Shown here piece by piece: positions 7,902 through 16,777 of a stretch of 64,000 nucleotides of DNA. Where the stretch lies: positions 1,240,001 to 1,304,000 of the forward strand of contig NZ_JADFCM010000001.1 of the NCBI RefSeq assembly GCF_015234585.1, read 5' to 3'. The position numbers and the translations under genes were made by a program. Source of the stretch: Pseudalkalibacillus hwajinpoensis (GTDB taxonomy: Bacteria; Bacillota; Bacilli; Bacillales; Guptibacillaceae). How positions within the stretch are numbered: the stretch's first letter is position 1; each line of letters opens with the position of its first letter. Below the pieces are notes generated by a model. That model saw only the letters and a list, made by a program, of their open reading frames with translations. It searched no databases and was not told where the DNA came from.

Positions 7902-7981
7902 TATTTTTTGTACAGGTAGATTGGACAAGCACAGGCTACTCTTTTACAATAAAGTAAGAAACTAAAGGACGAGGTTATCAA

Positions 7982-8452
7982 ATGAGCGAATTTATGTTTA
8001 CAGATTACTATCATAATCAGGTAACATTTTCTTTCGAGGATCATCCTTACTCTCCCGCACCAAAACATGTTTGGGTTATTTGTCGCCTCGAAAACCAGTG
8101 GCTGTTAACCGAGCACTCTCGAAGAGGCATTGAATTTCCAGGTGGGAAAGTGGAAGAAGGAGAGAATGCCGAAGAAGCTGCGGTGCGTGAGGTATATGAA
8201 GAAACAGGTGGAGTTGTTAAGCACCTTCAATATGTAGGTCAGTATCGTGTTGAAGGAAAAGGCGGGACAATTATTAAGAATGTCTATTATGCTGACATTG
8301 ATCGTCTCGTAGACAAAGAAGATTATATGGAAACAAAGGGACCGGTGAAGCTAACAACACTTCCGAAAGATATTCATTTAAATGAGCGTTATAGCTTTAT
8401 GATGAAGGATCAAGTACTTACTTATAGTCTAAAACATCTTAATTATTTGTAA
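7982..8452 (+). CDS. ytkD: YtkD, Nudix nucleoside triphosphatase (8-oxo-dGTPase type)
   Basis: 156 residues with a complete Nudix box: GGKVEEGE at 54-61 leading to AAVREVYEETGG (66-77), which fits G-x5-E-x7-R-E-U-x-E-E-x-G-U. In B. subtilis, YtkD hydrolyses oxidised and canonical nucleoside triphosphates and helps prevent oxidative mutations. Length equals the family norm, and the gene position between the men genes and ytlA/C/D matches the B. subtilis map. GAGG precedes the ATG. A terminator follows immediately, so it is a single-gene unit. Confidence 0.9.
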   Translation: MSEFMFTDYYHNQVTFSFEDHPYSPAPKHVWVICRLENQWLLTEHSRRGIEFPGGKVEEGENAEEAAVREVYEETGGVVKHLQYVGQYRVEGKGGTIIKNVYYADIDRLVDKEDYMETKGPVKLTTLPKDIHLNERYSFMMKDQVLTYSLKHLNYL

Positions 8453-8456
8453 TGAG

Positions 8457-8489
8457 AAAAAAGTCCAGTTCATTGTCCTGGACTTTTTT
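8457..8489 (+). terminator. Hairpin terminator of ytkD
   Basis: AAAAAAGTCCAG pairs with CTGGACTTTTTT. Confidence 0.85.
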
Positions 8490-8552
8490 GCTCGTATTTA
8501 TACAAAATCCAATAGGTCACAGCCTTCAAACAAATAACAGATGGAGAATGCA

Positions 8553-9428
8553 CTATTCATTGACAGAGCCTCTTTCAGTAATTTCCCTGCCAGGTTCAAC
8601 ATGAATGGTGGCATTTCGAACGTCATGATCCTTCTCTAACTGGGCTTCTATTTTGTCTGTAATCGTATGTCCTTCTTTAATATTTAAATGAGGTGCTACC
8701 TCTACAACGGCATCGACAATAATATCATTTCCAGCCATACGTGCTTTAATATCTACTAATGTTTCTACCCCTTCAATGTTTTGGATCGTCGCCTCTATAT
8801 CATTCAATTTCTCTTTATCAAATCCATCCGTTAACATGAGTGATGAATCTTTAAAGATATCATAAGCCGTTTTGCATATGATAAGACCTACAATAAAGCC
8901 TGTAAGAGGATCTAGCCAATGCATGTTAAAGTGAGCGCCAATAATTCCAATAAAAGCACCAAGACTAACGAGAGCATCTGATAAATTGTCTTTGGCTGCA
9001 GCCATTAGTCCGAGGCTGTTCGTTTTTTTAGCGAGGCGGTAGTTAAAAAGATAAACGCCTCCCATAACGATCATTCCAAAAAAGGCTACCCAGGCAGAGC
9101 TAAGTGGAGGAGAAGAGACTTTTCCACTGAGTAAGACAGTAGCTGTATGGAAGAGGACTTGTATTCCAATCGCAAACATAACAAATGAGGCGAATAGAGA
9201 AGAAACGGTTTCTGCTCGAGAATGGCCATATGGATGGTTCAAATCTGGTGGTTTAAGAGAAATTTTCATGCCAATCAAAACAGCAATGGATGCCACGATA
9301 TCTGATGCGTTATTCCATCCGTCTGCTAAGAGGGCTTCTGAACCAAAGAGATACCCTGCGCCTAATTTGATCATTGAAAGTAGTAAGTAAGCTGTTATGC
9401 TAAGCCATACACCTCTTAGTGCGCTCAT
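8553..9428 (-). CDS. Cation diffusion facilitator, MneS-type manganese exporter
   Basis: About 292 residues. The start at 9428 is chosen because ACAGGTG sits about seven bases upstream; longer in-frame extensions lack a ribosome site. Six membrane helices are followed by a cytoplasmic dimerisation domain ending in IHVEPGRE. Metal-site motifs are ADGWNNASD (35-43) in helix 2 and DNLSD in helix 5, with HPYGHSRAET (65-74) in the following loop. This composition, rather than the His-Asp site of zinc exporters, is typical of the Mn2+-exporting CDF group that includes B. subtilis MneP and MneS (YeaB), to which the N-terminus is very similar. Probably monocistronic. Confidence 0.82.
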   Translation of the reverse strand: MSALRGVWLSITAYLLLSMIKLGAGYLFGSEALLADGWNNASDIVASIAVLIGMKISLKPPDLNHPYGHSRAETVSSLFASFVMFAIGIQVLFHTATVLLSGKVSSPPLSSAWVAFFGMIVMGGVYLFNYRLAKKTNSLGLMAAAKDNLSDALVSLGAFIGIIGAHFNMHWLDPLTGFIVGLIICKTAYDIFKDSSLMLTDGFDKEKLNDIEATIQNIEGVETLVDIKARMAGNDIIVDAVVEVAPHLNIKEGHTITDKIEAQLEKDHDVRNATIHVEPGREITERGSVNE

Positions 9429-9585
9429 TGTTTTCACCTGTCTTATATAAGAATATGTTCTTCTATATGCTAGCAGATGGTATTTGGGTGGGTCTATAGC
9501 AATCATTTTGCAAGTGGTAAGACGTGTAGGAACCCATCATATTTGTGAGTGGTGGCTAACTAGTTTGCCCAATCACAACAAAATA

Positions 9586-9605
9586 AGCCCCTCTTAAGAG
9601 GAGCT
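9586..9605 (-). terminator. Hairpin terminator of the ytlA-C-D operon
   Basis: AGCCCCTCTT/AAGAGGAGCT inverted repeat with TTATTTTG after it on the minus strand. It overlaps the stop of the permease gene. Confidence 0.65.
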
Positions 9606-10404
9606 AGTGTTTAATTAATTTCCGTTCTAACCATTCGACCCCTAAATACATGATTGATGAGAGAATCGCAATCATAAATAAGCTCAGTAAAACCAATGTG
9701 AAATTAAATACTTGGAAGCCATATATAATCATATAACCAAGACCTTGTTTTGAAACAAGAAATTCCCCAACAATAACGCCGACCCACGATAAACCCACAT
9801 TTACTTTCAAGGTCGAGATAATCGCTGGAAAGGAAGATGGCAGAATAACTTCAAAGAAGATCTGGCGCTTATTACCACCAAATGAGCGAATAACTTTGAT
9901 GAAGTTAGGTTCAACAGTATGAAATGCGTGGTAGATCACAAGAGTAGTAATAATAACGGAAATAGAAGCGCCCATCGTAATAATGGAGATGTAACCTGGA
10001 CCAAGCGCAACTATGATGATCGGACCAAGAGCTACTTTAGGCATGGAATTCAATACAACAAGATACGGATCTGAGATTCTAGAAGCTTTGCGTGACCACC
10101 ATAGAATTGCCGCGAACACGGTTCCAAGTACTGTTCCAAGAAGAAATCCAGCAATTGTTTCAAGTAACGTTACACCAGTGTGTAACAGTAATGAACCATC
10201 TGTTACTTTTGTTATAAAGAGAGAAGCAATTTTAGAGGGGTAGCTAAATAATAACGGATCGATCCATGTGAACCGTCCTGCTAATTCCCATAAAGTGAGA
10301 AATGCAAAGAGAATACACACCTGAAAACCCAATATTTCATTTCTTTCCCTTTTCAACTCTCTTAGATAATGTTGATGCTTATGTTTAAGTTGGAGATGGT
10401 TCAA
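9604..10404 (-). CDS. ytlD: YtlD, ABC importer permease (SsuC/TauC type)
   Basis: About 266 residues, six membrane helices, with the BPD-transport EAA motif at [20 protein letters not shown], which docks the ATPase. It belongs to the permeases for sulfonates, taurine, nitrate or pyrimidine precursors. The start is taken at TTG 10404, nine bases after AAGGAG; TTG 10413 would be too close to that site. The frame overlaps the end of the ATPase gene by 20 bases, which indicates translational coupling. It is the last gene of a three-gene importer with the ATPase and the lipoprotein upstream. The transported substrate is not evident. Confidence 0.85.
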   Translation of the reverse strand: MNHLQLKHKHQHYLRELKRERNEILGFQVCILFAFLTLWELAGRFTWIDPLLFSYPSKIASLFITKVTDGSLLLHTGVTLLETIAGFLLGTVLGTVFAAILWWSRKASRISDPYLVVLNSMPKVALGPIIIVALGPGYISIITMGASISVIITTLVIYHAFHTVEPNFIKVIRSFGGNKRQIFFEVILPSSFPAIISTLKVNVGLSWVGVIVGEFLVSKQGLGYMIIYGFQVFNFTLVLLSLFMIAILSSIMYLGVEWLERKLIKH

Positions 10405-11161
10405 GAGAATCAAGCTCCTTCCATATCAGCTGGAAATTCTCAGGGAAAGCAGAATCATTCCTAGCTTCAAAAGGAAGTAATTCTTTAAGGGAAGCTGGGA
10501 CTTGAAAAGTTCTCGCGATTTTCCCGGGACGAGGCGTTAAAAGGATGATGCGGTCTGACATCGCAATCGCTTCTCCAATATCATGAGTCACCAGCAAGGC
10601 GGTTTTTCGATGCTTTTTTAATGTTTTAAACACAAGGTCTTCGAGTTTTAATTTTGTTTGATAATCAAGTGCAGAGAAAGGCTCATCTAATAACAGTAGA
10701 TCAGGATCTGTTGCAAGTGTGCGAACGAGAGCTACGCGTTGACGCATTCCACCTGAAAGCTGATCAGGATAGGCCGAGCGGACATCGCTTAATCCCATGC
10801 TATCCAATAATTCCAATGTTTGTTCTTTTTTATCCGCTGTCAACTTGTTTAGAAGCTTTAATCCTATAAAACAATTTTCTTCAATTGTTTTCCAAGGAAA
10901 CAAGTAATCCTGTTGAAGCATATAGCCCATTCGTTCGCCGGGAGATTTTATAATTTTATTTTGTAGAGAAACGCTCCCTTCAGTAGGTTTTACTAATCCT
11001 GAAATGATCGACAACAGAGTAGATTTCCCGCATCCACTAGGCCCAAGGAGGGAAACGAATTCTCCTTCTTCAATAGCGAATGAGAGGTTGGAAATCGCTT
11101 CTTTGGCAGCGTTTTTCGTCAAATACACATGTGAAATAGCGTTGAGTTGAAGGAAAGACAT
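10385..11161 (-). CDS. ytlC: YtlC, ABC importer ATP-binding protein
   Basis: 258 residues with the full ABC set: Walker [11 protein letters not shown]-loop [10 protein letters not shown], signature LSGGMRQR, Walker [13 protein letters not shown] and the switch His in THDIGEA. It energises the permease encoded next and is fed by the lipoprotein encoded before it. GGAGGG is seven bases before the ATG. The closest relatives are SsuB/TauB/ThiZ-type ATPases of the nitrate-sulfonate-pyrimidine group. Confidence 0.9.
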   Translation of the reverse strand: MSFLQLNAISHVYLTKNAAKEAISNLSFAIEEGEFVSLLGPSGCGKSTLLSIISGLVKPTEGSVSLQNKIIKSPGERMGYMLQQDYLFPWKTIEENCFIGLKLLNKLTADKKEQTLELLDSMGLSDVRSAYPDQLSGGMRQRVALVRTLATDPDLLLLDEPFSALDYQTKLKLEDLVFKTLKKHRKTALLVTHDIGEAIAMSDRIILLTPRPGKIARTFQVPASLKELLPFEARNDSAFPENFQLIWKELDSLEPSPT

Positions 11162-11172
11162 TATTTTCCCTC

Positions 11173-12168
11173 CTATTTTTGCGCTTTTTCGGCATAGCTA
11201 TTATCTACTAATTTGCTATGATCAACGCGTTTTGGGAGTTCTCCTGCTTCATCCATAATATTTTGTAAGTTATCCCATTCTTCTTGATCCAGTGATGGGT
11301 TTGTAGCGAATGAATGCTGGCTTTTGTAACGATCTACTACAGTTGTAATGAGTTCAAGATCGGTATCCTGAAAGAAGGGTTCAATTGACTTTGCAATTTC
11401 TGAAGAAGAATGAGTATCTACCCACAGTTGAGCCTCATAAAGTGCTTTTGTAAAACGCTCTGCTACATCAGCATTTTTACTCAAATAACTTTCTTTTGCC
11501 ATAAATCCTGTATATGGAATTTTCCCTGATTCTTTTCCAAATGAAGCTACAATGTGTCCAACCCCTTGTTCTTCAAAGACACTTGCTGTTGGCTCGAATA
11601 ACTGAACGTAATCGCCAGTTCCAGAAGCGAATGCGCTTGAAATGTTTGCGAAATCAATATTTTGAATGAGGTCCAAATCGTTTTGTGGATCAATTCCTTT
11701 CTGTTTCAGCACGTATTCACCAGCCATTTGTGGCATACCACCTTTACGTTGGCCAAGGAATGTACTTCCCTTCAAATCTTCCCATTCAAAATGATCGACT
11801 TTTTCTCTTGATACAAGGAACGTACCGTCTGTTTGTGTAAGTTGAGCAAAGTTTATGACAGGGTCATCAGTGCCTTGTGCATAGACATAAATGGACGTCT
11901 CTGATCCTACAAGAGCGACATCAGCTCCGTTAGATAGTAGAGTGGTCATTGTTTTATCTCCGCCCCAAGTAGTCGTTAATTCGACATCAATGCCATGCTT
12001 CTCAAAAATACCCTCTGAGAGTGCCACGTATTGTGGTGCATAGAAAATCGAGCGTGTAACCTCAGCTACTCTTACCTGATCGTTTCCACTATTTGTACCA
12101 CACGCCGAAAGAATAAGAAGAAATACACTTGTGTATATACAAAACGTTATAAACCAGCTTCTTTTCAT
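11173..12168 (-). CDS. ytlA: YtlA, substrate-binding lipoprotein (NMT1/SsuA fold)
   Basis: 331 residues. A signal peptide ends in the lipobox LSAC. The NMT1/SsuA-like binding domain shows RSIFYAPQYVALSEGIFEKH near the start of the mature protein and LSNGADVALVGSETSIYVYA thereafter. It is the first gene of the ytlA-ytlC-ytlD operon, with 11 bases to the ATPase gene. The family binds sulfonates, nitrate/bicarbonate, or hydroxymethylpyrimidine-like thiamine precursors, and nothing in the neighbourhood decides which. GTGGAGG precedes the ATG. A short inverted repeat (ACATGAG/CTCATGT) lies in the leader at about 12189-12207. Confidence 0.85.
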   Translation of the reverse strand: MKRSWFITFCIYTSVFLLILSACGTNSGNDQVRVAEVTRSIFYAPQYVALSEGIFEKHGIDVELTTTWGGDKTMTTLLSNGADVALVGSETSIYVYAQGTDDPVINFAQLTQTDGTFLVSREKVDHFEWEDLKGSTFLGQRKGGMPQMAGEYVLKQKGIDPQNDLDLIQNIDFANISSAFASGTGDYVQLFEPTASVFEEQGVGHIVASFGKESGKIPYTGFMAKESYLSKNADVAERFTKALYEAQLWVDTHSSSEIAKSIEPFFQDTDLELITTVVDRYKSQHSFATNPSLDQEEWDNLQNIMDEAGELPKRVDHSKLVDNSYAEKAQK

Positions 12169-12323
12169 TATCTATCCTCCACATTCGTCACATGAGGTAG
12201 GCTCATGTTTTAGATACTATAGCCTATGTATTTTAAAACAATTGGTGTTTTGAATAGGTAAATTAATGGAGGTAGATAGAAAGAGGAGGATGCGCGAAGT
12301 TGAGGAGAATGAGTCTTCAAATA

Positions 12324-12351
12324 AAAAAAGCACCCGTTAAGGTGCTTTTTT
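12324..12351. terminator. Hairpin terminator of pckA
   Basis: AAAAAAGCACC/GGTGCTTTTTT inverted repeat, just downstream of the pckA stop on the minus strand. Confidence 0.8.
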
Positions 12352-12359
12352 CAATGAGA

Positions 12360-13943
12360 CTAAACATTTGGGCCTGCTTGTTTGATTTCGTCAGCTACAT
12401 TTGAGAATTTGTCGAAGTTCTTCACAAACTTAGTAGCGAGATCTTTGGCTTTCTCATCATATTTCTCTTGATCTTCCCATGTTTGTTTTGGCTGCAATAC
12501 TTCTGCTGGAACACCTGGACAATGAGAAGGAATATGCAATCCGAAAATAGGGTCTGTTACTGTTTCGATACGATCAAGTTCTCCATTTAAAGCCGCCTGG
12601 ATCATCGCTCTAGTATATGAAAGCTTCATGCGCTCTCCGACACCATAACCGCCCCCAGACCATCCGGTATTTACGAGGAAGACTTGAACATCATGCTCCA
12701 TAATTTTCTCGCCGAGCATTTCTGCATAGCGATGGGCAGGTAATGGCAAGAACGGTGCACCAAAGCATGTAGAGAAAGTGGCTTCTGGTGAAGTGACGCC
12801 TCTTTCTGTTCCGGCTAACTTGCTCGTGTAACCTGATAGGAAATGAAACATGGCTTGTTCTTTGGTCAGTTTGCTAATTGGAGGAAGGACGCCAAATGCA
12901 TCTGCCGTTAAGAAAATGATCGTATTGGGATGTCCGGCAACGCTAGGAATTGCAATATTAGGTATGGCGTCAATCGGATAGGCAGCGCGTGTATTTTCAG
13001 TTAGACTAGTGTTATCGTAGTCAGGTTCACGCGAGCCGTTATCCATCATAACGTTCTCAAGAACCGTTCCAAAGCGAATTGCATCCCAGATTTCAGGTTC
13101 TTTTTCTTTTGATAAGTTGATGCACTTAGCGTAGCATCCACCTTCAATATTAAAGACACCATTCATAGACCATCCGTGTTCATCATCACCGATAAGAGAT
13201 CGATGAGCATCTGCTGAGAGCGTTGTCTTTCCAGTTCCAGATAAACCGAAAAATAGAGCAACATCCCCCTCTTTACCTACGTTAGCAGAGCAGTGCATTG
13301 AAAGAATATTTCGCTCTGGTAATAAGTAGTTCATAACGGTGAAAATAGACTTTTTAATTTCTCCAGCATATTCTGTTCCACCAATTAAGACGGTTCGTTT
13401 CTCAAAGGAGATAATAATAAATGTTTCTGAATTTGTGCCATCCACTTCTGGATCAGCTTGAAAACCAGGTGCAGAAATGACAGTGAATTCAGCGTCATGT
13501 TCTTTTAACTCTGATTCATTCGGACGGATGAACAGCTGGTGGGCGAAAAGGTTATGCCAGGCATATTCATTAATAACCTGAATGGGTAGTCTTGATGACT
13601 GGTCAGCACCAGCAAATCCTTTAAACACATAAAGTCCCTTTTTCTCACCGAGATAGTTCAACACCTTTGTGTAAAGGTTTTCAAAACTTTTTTCGGAAAT
13701 AGGCTGGTTTGTTTCCCAGTTCACTTTGTTCTTTACGGAATCTTCCTTTACAATGAACTTGTCCCCAGGAGAACGTCCTGTATATTTTCCGGTTTCTACG
13801 CGAAGAGCTCCTGTAGCTGATAGTTGCCCTTCGTTTTTAAATAGTGAATGTTCAACCAGTTCAGACACTGATAAATTCACATGTGGATTATTCTTATTTA
13901 ATATCGCATCCAATAACGGTGAGGAGAAGGAAGCTGTTTTCAT
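12360..13943 (-). CDS. pckA: PckA, phosphoenolpyruvate carboxykinase (ATP)
   Basis: 527 residues, the standard length of ATP-type PEP carboxykinases. It converts oxaloacetate and ATP to PEP, CO2 and ADP, the first step of gluconeogenesis. Visible sites are RSPGDKFIV (57-65), the kinase-1a P-loop [13 protein letters not shown] (233-245), the metal-binding IGDDEHGW (251-258) and the conserved [10 protein letters not shown] near the C-terminus. Its place next to metK, divergently arranged, is as in B. subtilis. The 350-base region to the metK leader holds its promoter region and a hairpin repeat. Expression is expected to respond to carbon source, but I could not assign an operator. Confidence 0.97.
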   Translation of the reverse strand: MKTASFSSPLLDAILNKNNPHVNLSVSELVEHSLFKNEGQLSATGALRVETGKYTGRSPGDKFIVKEDSVKNKVNWETNQPISEKSFENLYTKVLNYLGEKKGLYVFKGFAGADQSSRLPIQVINEYAWHNLFAHQLFIRPNESELKEHDAEFTVISAPGFQADPEVDGTNSETFIIISFEKRTVLIGGTEYAGEIKKSIFTVMNYLLPERNILSMHCSANVGKEGDVALFFGLSGTGKTTLSADAHRSLIGDDEHGWSMNGVFNIEGGCYAKCINLSKEKEPEIWDAIRFGTVLENVMMDNGSREPDYDNTSLTENTRAAYPIDAIPNIAIPSVAGHPNTIIFLTADAFGVLPPISKLTKEQAMFHFLSGYTSKLAGTERGVTSPEATFSTCFGAPFLPLPAHRYAEMLGEKIMEHDVQVFLVNTGWSGGGYGVGERMKLSYTRAMIQAALNGELDRIETVTDPIFGLHIPSHCPGVPAEVLQPKQTWEDQEKYDEKAKDLATKFVKNFDKFSNVADEIKQAGPNV

Positions 13944-14147
13944 ACGTTAAACCCATCCTTTTTTAAAGATTTCGTTGATTGACTTGTTTAACTCAAAAAT
14001 AGTATAACACATTCATTCAATTATTCTATACTAATCTATGTATTTTTTGCATAAAAAGTGAAAAATGGGTGAATGACTATTTCTTTAGGTTGAATTCCTG
14101 TCGCCATTATATAGGAAGTGATTATTTTATGGGTAAAGGATTAGGGT

Positions 14148-14247
14148 AGTGGTTCGATCGCTTCGCCCTTGAATTCGAACACAAAGCCCGTGTTCTTTTC
14201 GGAGGGCTCCAGCGCTTGTCGAAGCTAAACGGGCGCTTCCGCTTTTC
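14148..14247 (-). repeat. Dispersed hairpin repeat, single copy upstream of the metK promoter
   Basis: Read on the minus strand it begins GAAAAGCGGAAGCGCCCGTT and folds into a nested hairpin whose tip is GAACAC-GGGCTTT-GTGTTC (14177-14195 on the plus strand). The opening GAAAAGCGGA and the GAACAC/GTGTTC tip are shared with the tandem units at 18565-18800. It ends five bases before the metK -35 element. Confidence 0.7.
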
Positions 14248-14251
14248 TTCA

Positions 14252-14280
14252 TTGACACATCCTTTCATGTGCGTTATTAT
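14252..14280 (+). promoter_or_regulatory. Sigma-A promoter of the metK leader
   Basis: TTGACA (14252-14257), 17-bp spacer, TATTAT (14275-14280). It starts the SAM-riboswitch transcript about 10 bases further on. Confidence 0.8.
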
Positions 14281-14296
14281 ATGTCGAGAATGGATA

Positions 14297-14464
14297 CTCT
14301 TATCCCGAGCAGGCGGAGGGACAGGCCCGATGAAGCTCAGCAACCAACTCCTATACAACAGGATTAAGGTGCTAACCTGCAAGACGATAGTCTTGGAAGA
14401 TAAGAGGCGAAAGGCATGAGATATCAGCTCCTTTTCCCTCTGATTGTAGGGAAGGGCTTTTTTA
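14297..14464 (+). promoter_or_regulatory. SAM-I (S-box) riboswitch with terminator
   Basis: P1 is formed by CTCTTATC (14297-14304) and GATAAGAG (14399-14406). Between them are the S-box signatures GAGCAGGCGGAGGGAC, GGCCCGATGAAGCTCAGCAA and AAGGTGCTAACCTGC. A terminator hairpin (about 14427-14460) with a T-run follows. SAM binding stabilises the aptamer and permits termination, so metK is made when SAM is low. Confidence 0.95.
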
Positions 14465-14614
14465 ATGTCGTTGAGATTGATGACGCTATAAAAAAAGGTA
14501 AGACGATAAGAAATTGAATTCGTTCTCTCGTTTCGGCACAGGGTAATAGGGAAATGAGTACCGTATCCATTACAACATAATTAGATAGGATCCAATCCTT
14601 AAGGAGGTACTTGA

Positions 14615-15811
14615 GTGAGTAATCGTCGTTTGTTTACTTCTGAGTCAGTAACAGAGGGGCATCCTGATAAAATTTCAGATCAGATTTCCGATGCCATTCT
14701 GGATGATATTCTTGCGCATGATCCAAATGCGCGCGTTGCCTGTGAAACTACAGTAACAACTGGTCTTGTTCTAGTTTCCGGTGAAATTACAACATCACAC
14801 TATGTTGATATTCCGAAAGTGGTTCGTGAGACGATTCAAACGATCGGCTATACACGTGCGAAATACGGATTTGATGCTGAAACATGTGCTGTTCTTTCAT
14901 CTATTGATGAACAATCTGCAGACATCGCTGCAGGTGTAAACGTTGCTCTTGAAGCACGTGAAGGTACGATGTCAGATGATGAAATCGATGCAATTGGTGC
15001 AGGTGACCAGGGGCTTATGTTTGGTTACGCTTGTAATGAAACAGCGGAATTAATGCCGCTTCCGATTTCTCTTGCGCATAAACTAGCGCGTCGTTTGAGT
15101 GAAGTAAGAAAAGAAGAAATTCTTCCTTATCTTCGTCCTGATGGTAAAACACAAGTAACAGTGGAATACGATGAAGCTGGTAAGCCGGTTCGCGTTGATA
15201 CCATTGTTGTTTCTACACAGCATCATCCTGAAATTTCACTTGAACAAATTCAACGTAACATCAAAGAACACGTTGTGAAGCCGGTTGTTCCTGCTGAATT
15301 AATTGATGAAGAAACAAAATACTTCATCAACCCAACAGGACGCTTTGTTATCGGTGGACCGCAGGGTGACGCAGGTTTAACAGGAAGAAAAATCATTGTT
15401 GATACTTACGGCGGGTATGCGCGTCACGGTGGCGGTGCTTTCTCAGGTAAGGATGCTACGAAAGTAGACCGTTCTGCGGCATATGCTGCTCGTTATGTTG
15501 CTAAGAACCTTGTGGCAGCGGGTCTAACAGATCGTTGTGAAGTTCAACTTGCTTACGCTATTGGGGTTGCTCAGCCAGTATCAATTGCTATTGATACATT
15601 TGGTACAGGAAAAGTGTCTGAGGAAAGTCTTGTAGAGCTAGTAAGAGAGAACTTCGATCTTCGTCCAGCAGGAATTATAAAGATGCTTGATCTTAGACGT
15701 CCCATTTATAAGCAAACAGCTGCGTATGGACATTTTGGACGTACTGATATTGACCTTCCATGGGAACAAACAGATCGTGCAGAATCCCTTAAACAGGGTG
15801 CCGGAATTTAA
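14615..15811 (+). CDS. metK: MetK, S-adenosylmethionine synthetase
   Basis: 398 residues. It makes SAM from methionine and ATP. Signature sites are GHPDK (15-19), the hexapeptide GAGDQG (128-133) and the P-loop-like GGGAFSGKD (272-280). The start is GTG at 14615, placed by AAGGAGG nine bases upstream. The gene is controlled by the S-box leader that ends 150 bases before it. Directly downstream is a hairpin terminator. In B. subtilis asnB follows metK, but here a PPOX-family gene does. Confidence 0.97.
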   Translation: MSNRRLFTSESVTEGHPDKISDQISDAILDDILAHDPNARVACETTVTTGLVLVSGEITTSHYVDIPKVVRETIQTIGYTRAKYGFDAETCAVLSSIDEQSADIAAGVNVALEAREGTMSDDEIDAIGAGDQGLMFGYACNETAELMPLPISLAHKLARRLSEVRKEEILPYLRPDGKTQVTVEYDEAGKPVRVDTIVVSTQHHPEISLEQIQRNIKEHVVKPVVPAELIDEETKYFINPTGRFVIGGPQGDAGLTGRKIIVDTYGGYARHGGGAFSGKDATKVDRSAAYAARYVAKNLVAAGLTDRCEVQLAYAIGVAQPVSIAIDTFGTGKVSEESLVELVRENFDLRPAGIIKMLDLRRPIYKQTAAYGHFGRTDIDLPWEQTDRAESLKQGAGI

Positions 15812-15820
15812 TTAATTTCT

Positions 15821-15852
15821 AAGAAGCCAAAAATATTTTGGCTTCTTTTTTT
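15821..15852 (+). terminator. Hairpin terminator of metK
   Basis: AAGAAGCCAAAA pairs with TTTTGGCTTCTT, followed by TTTTT. Confidence 0.9.
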
Positions 15853-15952
15853 GCTCTATCATCCTTTTTGACATCCGTTATATTGTATTGAATTATCATA
15901 AAATAGATGGGTGTTGTGATAAAATGGAAGGAAAAATGGAGGAGTGTAATGT

Positions 15953-16576
15953 GTGAAAACTAGTATATTCGGAGAAACCGTGACCGATGTGAATGAACTA
16001 AAAGACATGGCAGGAATACCGAGTAAATTGGCTGCAAATAAAGTCATATCTTTTCTTGATAAACACTGTAAAGAGTTCATATGCTGTACACCATTTATTA
16101 CGATTGCCACTCAATCAAGTACGGGTGGTGATGTTTCGCCAAGAGGCGATGCACCGGGGTTTATTCAAGTTCTGGATGATCATCATTTATTGATACCGGA
16201 AAGACCGGGAAATAAACGAATGGACTCATTGATCAATCTATTAGAAAACCCAAATATCGGTTTGCTGCTGATGATTCCCGGCCGAGAAGAAGCATTGCGT
16301 ATTAATGGGAAGGCCTCGATTGTAAAAGATAAAACGCTGCTAGAGCAGTGTGAATATAAGGGGAAAACGCCTTTGTTAGGTATTGGAGTAGAAGTAAAGG
16401 AATGCTACATTCATTGTGCCAAAGCCTTTAAACGATCATATCTTTTTGAACCTGAACGATGGCCGAGTACTGAGGGGCTCGCGCCAGCTGCCAGAATGCT
16501 ATCTGATCATGCAAAAATAGGCGAAGAAAAAGTGATTGAATCGTTGAAAGAAAGTTACACTAAACGTCTTTATTGA
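15953..16576 (+). CDS. Pyridoxamine-5'-phosphate-oxidase-like flavin protein (PPOX family)
   Basis: 207 residues of the PPOX split-barrel type. Typical elements are TIATQSSTGGDVSPRGDAPG, where the strand binds flavin phosphate, then LLIPERPGNKRMDSLINLLE and IGLLLMIPGREEALRINGKA. It resembles the MSMEG_1061/DR_2398 subfamily of FMN-dependent oxidoreductases, whose substrates are mostly unknown. It is unlikely to be the biosynthetic pyridoxamine phosphate oxidase. GTG at 15953 is the start, with GGAGG about nine bases upstream. Its stop overlaps the convergent small gene at 16570 by seven bases. Confidence 0.75.
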   Translation: MKTSIFGETVTDVNELKDMAGIPSKLAANKVISFLDKHCKEFICCTPFITIATQSSTGGDVSPRGDAPGFIQVLDDHHLLIPERPGNKRMDSLINLLENPNIGLLLMIPGREEALRINGKASIVKDKTLLEQCEYKGKTPLLGIGVEVKECYIHCAKAFKRSYLFEPERWPSTEGLAPAARMLSDHAKIGEEKVIESLKESYTKRLY

Positions 16577-16764
16577 ACTAATTTAACAGAAATCGAGCCC
16601 AAACCTTTGTATATGTTTGGTCGACCAATAGAGCAGTAAATGAGATCATACGTATTTGCTATTTTTCGCATTTCATCTAGCGCGTACAAGTTGTGACCAT
16701 GTGTTGCGAAGATAGAAGGTGCAGTTAAGCCGATTTCATTAATCCCAAATACAGTAAGGTTCAT
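16570..16764 (-). CDS. Hypothetical 64-residue protein downstream of the glycosyltransferase
   Basis: Starting at the ATG at 16764, six bases after AAGGAG, it encodes 64 residues (MNLTVFGINEIGLTAPSIFA onward). The predicted fold alternates strand and helix (ATHGHNLYALDEMRKIANTY). It begins 13 bases after the glycosyltransferase stop on the same strand, so both probably lie in one operon with the PAP2 phosphatase. The family is not recognised. Its proper ribosome site and operon position support it as a gene. Confidence 0.5.
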   Translation of the reverse strand: MNLTVFGINEIGLTAPSIFATHGHNLYALDEMRKIANTYDLIYCSIGRPNIYKGLGSISVKLVQ

Positions 16765-16777
16765 TTTTTTCTCCTTT

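Noticed and set aside
14122..14419. Overlapping ORFs on both strands upstream of metK
   Set aside because: They lie in the hairpin repeat and the SAM riboswitch, which fully account for this stretch.
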